From Elymus sibiricus (taxonomy: Eukaryota > Streptophyta > Magnoliopsida > Poales > Poaceae), in NCBI GenBank assembly GCA_039707655.1, contig CM077676.1:240826866-240890865 (forward strand): 64,000 nucleotides of DNA, in the 5' to 3' direction. The position numbers and the translations under genes were made by a program. The notes below the pieces were generated by a model that had not been told where the DNA came from, did not search any database, and was given only the letters and a program-made list of their open reading frames with translations. This document shows, in pieces, positions 46,701 through 58,059 of this stretch (within the stretch, counting starts at the first letter, position 1; each line of letters begins with the position of its first letter).

Positions 46701-47830
46701 CTACTTCGCGGGTGCGGCCTCGGGAGGCCCGACGTCGTCCTCGTCGGCGGGGTGAGTAGTGGCGGTAGCCTTGTAGGCGCGCTCGAGGGAGCGTACTGCA
46801 TCCTTCTCGTCGCAGCGGACGGTGATGGTGTCGCTGCAGCCCGGCATCTTGAGGACGTTGTAGGCGTGGTGGGTCACCACCATGAACTTGGCGAGCGCGG
46901 GGTAGCCTAAGATGGCGTTCTAGAGCAAGCCAATATGCGCCACGTCGAAGTCGATGAGCTCGGTGCGGTAGTTCTTGCGGGTGCCAAAGGTGATGGGAAG
47001 GCGTACTTGCCCCAGAGGCAGGGTGGAGCCATCGGTCGTGCCTGAGAAGGGCCTCATCGGCATCAGGCGCTCGTAGGGTGCTTGGAGCTTCTCGAAGGTC
47101 TCGATGGAGATCACGTTGAGGCCTGCGCCACCGTCGACGAGCGTCTTGGTGACGGCGACGTTGTTGATGGTGGGAGTGCACAGCATGGGGACGGTGCCCA
47201 CAGCCCTCGTGGACTTGGGGTGGTCGCTGGAGTCGAAGGAGATCGCGTACTGAAGGGGCTGAGAAGCCTTAGGCCCCAGAAGGGCCGCGTTCACCTCGCG
47301 AGAGAACTGCATGAAGTGGCGGTTGGATGAGGGGGCCTGGGCCCTGCCGAGGATGCATGCCACCTCGCGAGGCTCCTGGTAGCCCCCAACATTCTCGTCA
47401 GGGAGGTTGCCGTTGTTCCTGCCAGGTGGCGGTGGGGCAGCGTTGGCCTGAGAGTTGGCCTGACGCGGCTGGTTCTGCCAGCCTTGCCGGAAGTTGTTGA
47501 TGCCGTCGTTGCCGCGGTCTCCCCAGCGGTTGCCACTGTGGCTGCCTCCGCGGCCCGCACCGCGATCATTGCTGTTGCCGCGCCCGTCCTGGTGGCTGTC
47601 GCGAAGCAGCTTGAGCTCGTGGCAGTCCTCGGTGCTGTGAGAATGCATGTTGTGGTAGACGCAGAAAGGGTGGCCATCTTTCTTGGCTTCGTCGCGGTCG
47701 TGGCCGCGCTTCTGCTCAGGCTCCGCCGCAAGCACGATGGGGCCCTTACGCTTGGCGTCATTGCTCTTGGCCTTGGCGGCATGAGGCGCCACATCTGGGT
47801 CGTTGTGGGTGAAGAGGCGGCCCTCTTCAG
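46701..47830 (-). pseudogene. G1 gag C-terminus and aspartic protease
   Basis: After the solo-LTR junction the gag continues (PHAAKAKSNDAKRKGP) with a Cys/His stretch (FCVYHNMHSHSTEDCHEL), a Gly/Asn/Arg-rich linker, and then the protease with LVDGGAGLNVISIETF. The stop near 46921 (before NAILGYPALAKF) and another near 46700 interrupt the polyprotein. The protease would cut the gag-pol precursor in the particle. Confidence 0.75.
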
Positions 47831-50800
47831 TGTCACAGCCCTAGCATTTGTTTGTAAATAGCTGCATCAGCATCCATGCATCATGTTAAAATTCAAATGA
47901 ATTTGAAATGGGGAATGTTCAAACCCTAGCACCCCTTTGAACAACTAGGATAAACTGAAAATATTTTCAATAAACCCAAAATGCCCTTCAGAAAAGTTCA
48001 TCATTTTTGAAATGGGTGAAAACCTCTGCCAAAAATGGTGCACATTTTCTAGGTCATTTCTGGATTTTTGAATTAAATCTTAGTGTATTTGAATTTGGGC
48101 ATTTAATTGCTATAATTATTTTAAATGCTCAAATAATTCTGAAACTAAATGTGGGACACTAGAATAACTCAAAATGTGCCCACAATTTATTTCAGGCGTT
48201 TTAAAAATGATTTAGTATTTTTACTAAATCAAATAGAGCAAAATTAATAGGAAAACAGAAAGAAATAGAAAAGAGAGAGAGAAGAACTCACCTGGGCACT
48301 CATCTGGCCGGCCCAGCCCAACAGGCCCATGTGCCAGTCGTCCTCAACCTCTGCCAGTAGGCAGAGGCGAGACCGAGCACGGCGCTCGGCGCGCGCGCCA
48401 CGCCACCACCCTGCATGCTTGCCTCCCCCTGCCAGCGTGACGCCGCAGATAACGCCTCCGCCGCCGTCCCGATCAAGCCGACCCGCTGAGTCGCCCTCTC
48501 CCTCGCTCCTCTGCTTCTCCCCTCCATGGTCGAAGCCACCGCAAGCTCGCCGTCGTGAACGCCGTAGCCACCGCCTTCCCCTCGTCCCCTCGAGCCATCC
48601 ACGAGCTCTGCCACTTCGTCCCCGACCTCCTCACTGAGCCACGCAATGCTGGACGCCCCCGAACGCCGTCACCACCGTCGTCTTCAACCTCCGGCCTCCG
48701 AGATCGCCGGCAACGCCACGACGCCATCCGACCTCCCCCGAGCTCGCTGAGACTGCCGAACGATCCACTGTGAGCTCCTGCGTGGATCCCCTCCTTTTTC
48801 CCCCTCGTTCTCGAGCCGTAGCCATCAGCCCCTTGACAACCGAAACCCACCGCCACTTGAGCTCATCGCCGCCGACGCTCCGATGACCAAATGGTCACCC
48901 CGGCGTGTCCATCGCACTCACCTCAGCGCATGGTGCCTATCTAGCCCCTTGCTTCGCTCGTTTGCGAGCCACAGCGCCAACCCCGCACTCACCCGAGCTC
49001 CAGCCGCCGCCAAACATGCTCGCCACCATCGATTCCGGCCATCGCAGGCCCGGCCATCACCACCAGCTGACGCGGCTCACGCCCAGGAGCACGTAGGAGC
49101 AAACCGTGCATCGAACGGAGCCCTGTATGCGAAACCCGAAGCTCTCCACCGTCTCGGGCCTCGCCGGCGGCTAAACGCCGGTGGGTTTGACCCCACCTAA
49201 CCGGATTTGACTCCTCTGGAGTCAATGACATGTGGGCCCTGCCCCTGGCTAATTTTAGTTTAGGGTTTAAATTAGTGCTAATCACCTTTGTTAACTAATT
49301 AGTCACTGACCAGTGGGCCCCACTGGCCAGGTTTGACCTGGAGCGGCTGAGTTGACCTGCTGACCCAAGGATGATGTCATGCTGATGCAGTAAATCATTT
49401 TTTGGATTTAGTTTAATTTAAAACAGACATGAAATTCCAGAAAATGTTATAAACTTCAAAAAATCATATAAAATCAACCATAGCTCAGATGAAAAAGATT
49501 TATATATGAAAAATGATTAGAAAAATCCAATCTATCCAATGGTACTGTTTTCATGCATGTTTGAACAACTTAAAATTGCTGTATAAAACAATTTGAATAA
49601 TTGGCATTTGAAATGTCTTATATGGAGTTTGAATTCGAACCTTGGGTTCGAACCAACTCCATTTAAATTGTTGCTAGTTGCATTAGCCCAATCAACAGCA
49701 TGTTGCCATGTCATGATCATGCATCATATTGTTGCATTGCATTGATTGTGTTCCTCCTCTGTTTGCTGGTGTTTGTTCCTTCTCGGTAGAAGACGGTTCC
49801 GACATCGTGATCGTTGACACCGATGAAGAGCTAATAGCTATACTATCTTTAGAAGTTCCAGGCAAGCAAACCCCCCTTGATCACTCCGATACAATCCGAC
49901 TCTCTCGCTCCTGCTCTCTTTTATTGCATTAGGACAACAACGATTCAACTGTTACTTGTTGCGATAGTTGAACCCATTCCTCTGCATGACATGTCTTTGC
50001 CACAGTAAATAGTTAAACCTCCTAGCATGAGTAGGAATTGCTTGAGCCATGTTGTGCCTACTCATCCATGCTTGCTTGTTATGCCTGCTATGCTTAGAGT
50101 TGTGTCGGGTCTGATCCATGTGGGCGATGAATTGGAATGGTTGTGTTCATGTCATACCGTGTGAGAGCTAAGTGTGTGAACACGATTTGGTAAAGGTAGC
50201 GATGAGAGGCCATGTAGGAGTACATGGTGGGTTGTCTCATTGAGACCGTCCTCAGGAACTGAGTTCTGTGTTTGTGATCCAAGACAGTTACTACCACACA
50301 TTGGGATCCTTAATTGACTCTCTCAACTTATTAATTGCCTTGATCTCTGTCCAGGAGTTGCAACTAGTTTCTGGTGTTTGTAGGATATGTGTTGGCGGCC
50401 GTGCATAGCGCTGACCTTAGGGGTGGGCTATGATGCGGTAGAGACACCGAGGCACGGTGTACCAAGTGACACCCGAATGGTGCTCTTGGGACCCTGCACT
50501 CATCGTTTGGGGCCGTGATAGAAACTTCGGCCGGATTTCCTTTGCGGATACAACCTCAAATAGGCGATAAACCTGGACTAGAGTCTTGTGTGGTTAGTTA
50601 GGTCGTGGCCGACACCCTCGCCAGGCTTCCGCTTGAAGGTTGCCGAGATACATGACGTGTATATGGTGATAAGTGGTGAGAGCATGTGTGAAGAAGTACA
50701 CCCCTGCAGGGTTAATGATCTATTCGAATAGCCACGTCCGCGGATATGGACTACTTGGAAGCTTACATTGTTCATAGACAACTTAAATGGATGCTCTAAA

Positions 50801-51904
50801 ATGCGCAAGATAAGTGTGAGTGTTATGGATGGCCTTCTCATAGGGAGACGGGAGCGGATCCATAGTGGTGTATTATTGTGGTGACTATGTGGACTCGTGT
50901 ACGCTCTCTCACCCCAAAGAAGTTACTGGTAGTCGTGGTACAGGATAGCCACTGAGTCAAAGCTGGCTTGCTGCAGTTAAACTCCACAACCCCATTGTTG
51001 ATACTGATGCATATGTAGATAGTTCTGATGTAAGTCTTGCTGAGTACCTTTGTACTCACGGTTGCTAATTTATGTTTTTGCAGAGGAGACGTTAGTCTCA
51101 CTAGTGGTTTCAACGACGAGTTCGATGTTGACCGAGTAGCTTGGGAATCCCAGACAGAGGTCTGGTTCCTATGGAGGGTCTTGTAGATAGACAGGCTTTC
51201 TAGCCTTCTTTCTTTTCAGCTGTCTGTACTCAGACAGGTTTATGCTTCCGCTTGTTGCTTGTATGACTTTGTATGTTGGGTCATGTGACCCCTGTTTGTA
51301 ATATCACGTTATGTATGGCTCTTCGGAGCCTCTTAAATAAATACTTTGAGTCGTAGAGTTATGTTGTGATGCCATGTTGTATCTACACATATCATACATA
51401 TTGTGTGTATGTTTTGAAATGCATTGGTATGTGTGGGATTCGACACCTAGTTATCTGCTTTGGTAGCTTTCCATACAGGGAAATGCCTCCTAGTGCTTCC
51501 ACTGAGCCTTGGTAGTTCGCTACTGCTCCGGAACACATGGATTGACCGACATGTATCCTTCTTTGCTCCTGTGTCTGTCCCTACGGGGAAATGTCACGCG
51601 GTGTTACTGGAGTCCTGATAGCTTGCTACAGCCCAGTTACACACGCTGATGACCGACACGTGCATTGCTGGGTTACCTATGTCTGTCCCTGTACGTTTGT
51701 GCCACCTTGGTTTATGACTAGTTATGTCGACCCGGGTTCTCTGTCATATGGATGCTAGCATCACAATCATATATGTGAGCCAAAAGACGCAAATGGTCCC
51801 GGCCAAGGTAAAGGCGGCAGCCGTGGGTTACCGTGCGTGATGCCGCAAAGTGATATGATGTGTCTTATGCTAGATCGGTGTGACTTAGGATCAGGGTCCC
51901 GACA
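47831..51904 (+). repeat. 4.07-kb solo LTR inserted in the G1 gag
   Basis: Ends are TGTCACAGCCC and GTCCCGACA, with duplication TTCAG (47826-47830, 51905-51909). Removing it and one TTCAG rejoins the gag frame (LANRCAKAE then GRLF). No primer site, polypurine tract or retroviral ORF is seen inside, and no internal LTR-sized repeat, so it is best read as one long LTR. It includes exon-like stretches (for example 51083-51160) and late polyadenylation-like AATAAA (about 51337). It is related to the reverse-oriented LTR at 6308-8225. Confidence 0.75.
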
Positions 51905-53073
51905 TTCAGCCTTGGCACACCTGTTGGCGAGGTCGAACAGCTCGACCGCGGTGTCGAGCTTGTCGTTGATGGCAAGCTTCTCACGCATCCTGACGTCCGT
52001 GACACCGGAGGAGAATGCGGAGATGATCGCGGTGTCGGAGGCGCGAGGGATCCTGTTGCGCACTTGGCTGAAGCGCTGGATGTACTTGCGGAGGGTCTCG
52101 TCAGGCCACTGGCGCACGGCGCGCAGGTCATTGAGCGTGAGAGGGCGCTCGTACGTGCCCTTGAAGTTGGCGACGAACTGCCGGCACAGTTCGGGCCATG
52201 AGGAGATGGAAGCTTTGGGGAGGTTCATGAGCCACGAGTGCGTGGCGTCCTTGAGCGCCATGGGGAACCAGTTCGCCATGACCTTGTCATCACCGCCAGC
52301 AGCTTCGATGCCCAGGGTGTAGAGCTGCAGTAACTTCGTGGGGTTGGGGGCGCCGTCGTAGCGGGGAGGCAACTCCGGCTTGAACTTCGCAGGCCACACC
52401 ACGCGGCGCAGCTTGCGAGTGAAGGCGCGGCAGTCCCCGCTGTTGGAGGCGACGCCACCGGCGAGAGTGGCGCGGTTCTGGCGTTTGGCCGCAACGACGT
52501 CCTGGATGGTGAGGTCTTGGTGCTGGCGCTGCTGCTTGAGGATCACGCACGCGTCTGGCGTCGCGTGCCGGACGATCTGGCAACTGGCGTCATCGTGGTC
52601 CGGCGAGGACATGCCGCGGGACAGCTCCTGCGCGCGTGCACCGCGGCGATGTCCCGCTCTGTCGCCCAATGGAGGAGGAGGAGGACGTGCACTGTGCTCC
52701 GCCTCCGCGCCACGAGGCGACGGAGACGGGAGAGAGAGGGAGGGCGCCGGAGTGTCTCCGACGGTGTTGACGAGCTTGGTGATGCGCGCGAGCCAGGCGT
52801 CGTAACCGGCCTCAGTCGGGCGGTAGCGCAGCAGCTCACGCGCCATGAGCAGCGCGGCCTGCGGGTCCGGCGGGTCGCGACGAGCGAGCGAGGATGCCGT
52901 GGCGTTACAAGCAGGTGGCTGCATAGACGGGTGGAGAGAGGTTGCTCTTCTCCCCCCCCGCGGGCTCGGTGGCAGCGCCGGCGCGCCCGCGGCGGTTGTC
53001 ATTGGCGACGGGCTCAGTGCGGACCATCCTGGCGGCCCTGCGCAGAGCGCGCTCGCGTCGGGCGTCGGCCATG
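51905..53073 (-). pseudogene. G1 gag N-terminal part
   Basis: Minus-strand start near 53073 (MADARRERALRRAARM). The frame changes at the C run near 52955. The rest shows the retrotrans_gag domain: LQLYTLGIEAAGGDDKVMA, SWPELCRQFVANFKG, TLRKYIQRFSQVRNRIP, AINDKLDTAVELFDLANRC. It is cut by the solo LTR after CAKAE. Gag would form the virus-like particle. Confidence 0.8.
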
Positions 53074-53105
53074 TCGATGTTGAGGTAGAAGGAGCGGAAG
53101 CTAGC

Positions 53106-53123
53106 CCCCTACCTGGCGCGCCA
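53106..53123 (-). other. Primer-binding site of G1
   Basis: The minus strand reads TGGCGCGCCAGGTAGGGG, two bases from the 5' LTR. This is a primer site well known in large plant Gypsy elements. Confidence 0.85.
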
Positions 53124-53125
53124 AA

Positions 53126-54015
53126 TGTCGGAAGAAGGGCTCCGGGGACCCTGGTTCGAAGACTGGGGGCCTGCTCCACCACCTACCAACCGACGGTGAC
53201 CACAGCGAGGCTACGGCGAGCGGAGCGCGGCGAGAGCACACACACACACAGGGCACAGCAGGGACACGAGAGCTACCCAGGTTCGGGCCACCAAGCGGTG
53301 TAAAACCCTACTCCTGCTTGTGTTTGAGATTATTGTGGACGAGAGTGCTCTCGCGTACAAGGTAGAAGAAGGTGGAATCGATCCCCTCTAAGGTAGCAGC
53401 ACTGCCCCTTTTATAGCCGCCTCGGTCCTCTTCCCCCGAAAATGTTGGCGGGAAGGGTTGCCACACAACGGCAATTCAAAGGGGGACAGGCGCACAGTCT
53501 TATCCTGACAAAAGGTGGTCTTCGCCTGCAAAGAGGCTATCCATGACGCGCTGCTGGGCTCGGCGGTGACATCCACCCTGGCGTGCTTCGTCGTCGTGGT
53601 CACCTTGCACCAAATAGGCAAGCTTTGGGACTTGCTTTGTGGGAGGGCAGCTGGTGCTGTCCCTTTATCACCAAAGAGGAAATCCTCCCTGGCCACACCT
53701 GCTGGTACGGCTCCTGTCGCTGTCGTCGTCTAGTGCGGGCGCGTCACCCGTGTGGTGGGCACGTGACCGCGCGGCCAGCGCCAAGCGGCTCCTCGCGCGG
53801 CTGGCCTCGGGAGGCCACCTCGCGAGGCTGCCTGCCATTGCTGGTGGTCTTCGATGGGTCCGCTCCTCGAGGGGGATCTTCGTGAGGCCAGCGCCTCGTG
53901 AGGTGTCTTGCTTCGCGACGGCCACAGTTGGGTCGCCTCTTGGGCCTTTGCCAAGCGTTTCTTCCTGGGCCGCAGGCAGACAGCCCGTGGTACCCTGGTT
54001 CCCACTGGGCCGACA
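53126..54015 (-). repeat. 5' LTR of G1
   Basis: 890 bp, partner of 27970-28874. TATA box on the minus strand at 53408-53415 (TATAAAAG). The outer flank is GACTC. Confidence 0.9.
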
Positions 54016-55802
54016 GACTCCAGCGGGCCTAGACTTCATCAGCAGCCACCCCGACGATATGTTGATAGTCATCATCTCCCTCCTCCCAATCAAAGATGGT
54101 GCACAGACAAGCGTCCTCTCCCGGCGGTGGCGCCCCCTATGGCACTCCACCCCTCTCGACCTCATCAACGTCCACAAGCTCTGCCATGGCTATCGCAAAA
54201 GCTTGGACGCATTGTCCTAGATCCTCAGCATGCACCGTGGCCCAATCAGAGGCCTTATCACGGGCAAGTTCCGTTCCAACGGCAAGGACCGAGCCAAGCT
54301 TGACGAGTGGTTCCTATCCCCCGCCCTAGATCAGCTCGAGGAGCTCAGTTTTAATGATGGACATATGCGCTCGCTGCCACCGTCCGCGCTCCTCCTCGTG
54401 CCCACGCTGTGCCTCACCAGGTTCATGAACTGCCATTTCCCCCCGATTATTGACGCGCCCGCTCTTTTTCTCCCTCGACTGAAGCACCTCGAGCTCGTCG
54501 TCGTCTGCATCCCCAAGAAGGACATGGAGCGCCTGCTCCGCGGCTGTACTGCGCTCGAGTACCTTCTTCTTCAGGCGATCAATGGGTTGAGTAGCCTCCA
54601 CATCACCTCCATGACTCTCCGGACAATTTATGTGTCTTGCTGGTACTGTAACAAGAGATCACATAAGGTGTATCACGATATGGTCACTCAGGACATGCCT
54701 TTACTTGAGAGATTACTTGTAGTTGATCAACAAGGTCCAACAAGAATCAGTGTCATTTTTGCGCCGAAATTGACAGTGGTGGGCTACTCGTCTGTCAAAT
54801 TCTCTGAACTTGTTATTGGATCCATATCCGTTCAGGTACAACAGTCTCCTTCTTCTTGAAATTAACATTTTTTCTAATTTTGAAGATGTATATATGTTCG
54901 TCTGTCATCCAAAAAATGATTGCGACAGGCTTGACCCCGTATCTGCGCACAGTGAAGATCTTGGCACTAGAATCTATCGGCCTCGACCTCGACAAAGTCG
55001 TCAGATTCCTGTGATGCTTTTCGTGCCTGGAGAAGCTATATATCGAGGTGATGCTCCTTTCCTGTTAAATGCTAACCACAAGGGAGTTCAATTTTTTGTA
55101 CCTTTTCCCAAGTTTACAATGACAAATGTACTATGATTTCTAAAGGAATTTTGGAGGATTTCAGTACATAGATGTTTTTTCCTATAGCGGTCGCTTGATT
55201 CATATGGATACAATCCATAAGTATTTCTCCTTTGGATTCATATGTACTAGTTTTCATAGGAAAATTTCCATCCACTCCAACCTCTTGTGAAGAAGCCTAC
55301 GTTTTCCTAGAGTGTAATCAAACGCCCATGTTAATCATGTAGGATCGAAGATGGCATGTCACTCTATTCGTGTATTTTAGAAATCCTGCAAATCAAAGAG
55401 GCCTGCAGTGTTCAAAACTACATGTAGGCACTAATACGTTCTCTTCTTTTGCAGATACAATTAGGCACGGTAGTGGATAATGTGATACAATATAACAATC
55501 CGATCGAATGCCTTGATCTCCATCTCTCAGAAATTATTTTGAACTCCTACTGAGGGACCTTACCAGAGATTATATTCGCCAGGTTCTTTGTTATGAGAGC
55601 AAGTGTGCTAAAGGTAATGAGGTTTGCCCTACATTTATCGCGCAAACCTGAATGGTTTGCTGATCAGCGCCAGCAGCTATGGCAGAATGGAAAAGGCTCT
55701 GCAGAAGCTAAATTTCATTTTGGAAGTTCAGTTGACAGAGTACTCGGAAGTCATTATGTCAAGCCCATACATGACTTGTCAGTGGCTGATCCCTTTGCAT
55801 AA
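54016..55802 (+). pseudogene. Captured F-box/LRR/FBD-type gene, 3' part of the chimera
   Basis: After the GACTC copy the exon continues in frame ([20 protein letters not shown]) with an F-box ([20 protein letters not shown]). Leucine-rich repeats follow: WFLSPALDQLEELSF, LFLPRLKHLELVVV, TALEYLLLQAI. A donor CAG|GTACAA lies at 54838. Exon 5 (about 54915-55047) encodes LRTVKILALESIGLDL and CFSCLEKLYIE. Exon 6 (55455-55802) has NNPIECLDLHLSEIILNSY and an FBD-like end KPIHDLSVADPFA. Nonsense codons at 54218-54220, in exon 5 after VVRFL and in exon 6 after LNSY make it a pseudogene. F-box proteins select ubiquitin-ligase substrates. Confidence 0.8.
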
Positions 55803-57166
55803 ATGTTGAGGTGGCGAAACTAATTGTAATATCAGTTTGAACCTCTCATATGTTCATGTTCAGCTGATCGGCACTGGCGTCTACAGCCGCATGAGCTGAA
55901 TTTCATTTATAATATCAGTTTGAACGTTGTAAACTTTGATTTAGAGCCTTGTAATATTTCTGGAATTTGTGGTAAAAACGTTGAAATGGCATCGTATGAG
56001 ACTCGTACATTGGTAGTACTATTTTGACCTTAATATGCAATGGACGATTAATATATGGACCTTAATGGACATGATTTTATTTACCATTCTCGAATGTGTT
56101 TCCCCTGTCGATCTCATCGCAGACGATCTATATTGCATACTCAGACAGCGATCTTCGACATTATTGCACGCAGGTGCTTATATGAGGTGCTAAATAAGCA
56201 CATTAAATAGCTTAGAAACTGTACTCCCCAATGCATAGGTGCTTAGCTTCTTCTAGCTATGCTTCCTTCCTTTAAGAGCATGGTTAATAGTACAGCCAGT
56301 TGCTGGCTATATGATGTTGCCATGTCATATATAGCCAAGCTTATACCCGGCAAGTACAATAGTTAGATGTAAATAAGTACTACTTTATTGATACATGACC
56401 CACCTCTCTCTCTCACAAAGTCTCTAGGAGCACGTGCTGCAGCCAGCTGTTAGTTTGTAGCCCGCTTCTCTTCTCTCTCCTCTTCTCTCTCTGCCAACTA
56501 AGCAAAAATATATTATTTAAAGTCTTACAGCCCTTCCACGTCACCTTATTATACTTGCTCTAATGATTTAGCAACTAAAGTTCTTCATGCAGTGGTGGGC
56601 TTCTTTCATTTAAATGTTTTGCCTAGGTTCACGCACTTGGCATTGTTTCTTCCTGGGGTCACCACACTCATCTCTCTCCTCTTAATTAACTTGCCACATC
56701 ATATTTTTCGCCTACGTGGTAGGCTTAGCAATTGTACAAGGTGGAGCATTGGGAGGAGCCTAAGTCATTCCACACACTTCATTTTTGCAAAGCTTTTGCC
56801 AATAAACGCCCACGATTGGCCTGTCTTCGAGCCGACGCGTGGTCAAACGAGCCGGGCGGGAAGCTTGCGCGGTTGCGCGCGGTAACATGCGCGGTTGCGC
56901 GGAAACAGGCTCATCAATGATACATTGGTGCCTCTTTGAGCCCACGCGTGGCCAAACGAAACGCGTGTGCTGTGCTCAAGCTAGTGTGCACTGTAATCCT
57001 CCGCCGGGAATGATGTGACTAGACGTGCCGATTACGGGCCGTCCGGCCCCCATTTATTACAGCGGCCATTTAACCTTTGTGTCTCTTCAACCTTTCGATC
57101 GTGCCCCAGTATTGCAAGAAGCACACCCACGATGACAAATACAGAGAGGGTATCTGCGCGGCTCCA
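55803..57166. other. CACTA interior between F-box pseudogene and exonuclease gene
   Basis: It begins with a likely 3' UTR in which taatatcagtttgaac occurs twice (about 55829 and 55909). It includes a MITE (56276-56560) and a GC-rich promoter-like end. No ORF with a recognisable domain. Confidence 0.5.
56276..56560. mobile_element. Possible PIF/Harbinger-type MITE (285 bp)
   Basis: The left end gagcatggttaatagta and the reverse complement of the right end (gagcaagtataataagg) form imperfect terminal inverted repeats. A TAA flanks both sides (56273-56275, 56561-56563), the 3-bp duplication known for this group. Confidence 0.5.
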
Positions 57167-57877
57167 ATGGCGCTCCCAGCAGCTGCCGACGACGAGCGGC
57201 AGTTCACCATGCATGCCGTAGTGGACACCCACAGAAGGTTCACGGAGCTCTCGGTGGTGTACACCAACAACCCGATCTAGGTGGAGAACTCCATCCACAC
57301 TATGGAGCTATTGCTTGCTGCGGAGAAGTACAAGGTGGTCGGGTTCGACCTCGAGTACACCCGCGCTCGTGTCGGGTCTTGTCACAAGGTCGCCGTCGCC
57401 CAGATGTGCGTGCACAATCACGTCCTCGTCTACCATTACTGCCTGGGCACAAGGCCTTGCGAGCGTTTTGCCAGGTTTGTCAACATCCCCCACTACAAGT
57501 TCGCTACGGTGGACATCACCAACGATGTAAAGGTGCTCAAGAATTCGGGCATCGCCTGCCAGAATCTTGTCGACATCCAGGGCCAATACAAGATCTGGGG
57601 CAGCAAGAAGCATGAGAAGGACTCACTGATTCACCTCGCCAAGGCCATCATCGACCCCGACTATAGAGACATGAAGGATTCCTGCAACAAGGACAAGTGT
57701 GCCTGGCACTCGGCCTGGATGGAGAAACTCGACGAAGCTCACGTCGTGTACGCGGCCAAGGAGGCATACACGAGCTACGAGATGTACAGGCGGATCGTTG
57801 ACATGAGGGAGTGCCTCCTTCTTCCCCAAAACGGCCAGGGATCCAGCCGGAAGCAGCATCGTCACAACAAGAAGTAG
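57167..57877 (+). pseudogene. Captured RNase D/WRN-like 3'-5' exonuclease gene
   Basis: The frame starts MALPAAADDERQF at 57167. A TAG at 57278-57280 interrupts it after YTNNPI, and it stays open from there to 57877. An internal Met at 57302 could give about 191 residues. The DEDDy exonuclease pattern is visible: KVVGFDLEY (Exo I, DxE), KFATVDITNDVKVLKNSGI (Exo II region) and HVVYAAKEAYTSYEMYRRI (Exo III), where the family's usual YxxxD carries Glu for the last Asp. The C-terminus is basic (RKQHRHNKK). Single exon, plus strand, last cargo gene before the CACTA right end. Activity is doubtful because of the stop and the Asp-to-Glu change. Confidence 0.75.
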
Positions 57878-58059
57878 ATGATTGGATGATCATTTCTCCT
57901 AGTTTAGTATGCCTGTAATTGTTTACTTTGGTGTGTGTAGTCACTTATGTAATTGGATGTTTAATTTGGTTATGCAATCATGTTCTTATAAGTATATATG
58001 TTGTTGTTCTGTAGACAGAGCATAGATGTTGTGTGGACAGAGCAAATCACATCGCCCAC

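Larger units (their letters stand above)
27970..54015 (-). mobile_element. G1: 26-kb Tat-type Ty3/Gypsy retrotransposon with antisense ORF, inactive
   Basis: Two LTRs (27970-28874 and 53126-54015, starts TGTCGGAAGAAGG on the plus strand, ends CCGACA) are flanked by GACTC (27965-27969, 54016-54020). The primer site next to the right LTR and the polypurine tract next to the left LTR set the direction as minus. Protein order on the minus strand is gag, protease, RT, RNase H, a second RNase H, integrase. A large plus-strand ORF lies between integrase and the 3' LTR. A second RNase H and an extra ORF between pol and the 3' LTR are known traits of the Tat lineage. Four later insertions account for about 14.5 kb; the original element was near 11.5 kb. 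Confidence 0.9.

Noticed and set aside
51837..53303. Long plus-strand ORFs opposite the G1 gag
   Set aside because: Antisense shadows of the gag in GC-rich sequence, crossing the primer site and LTR.
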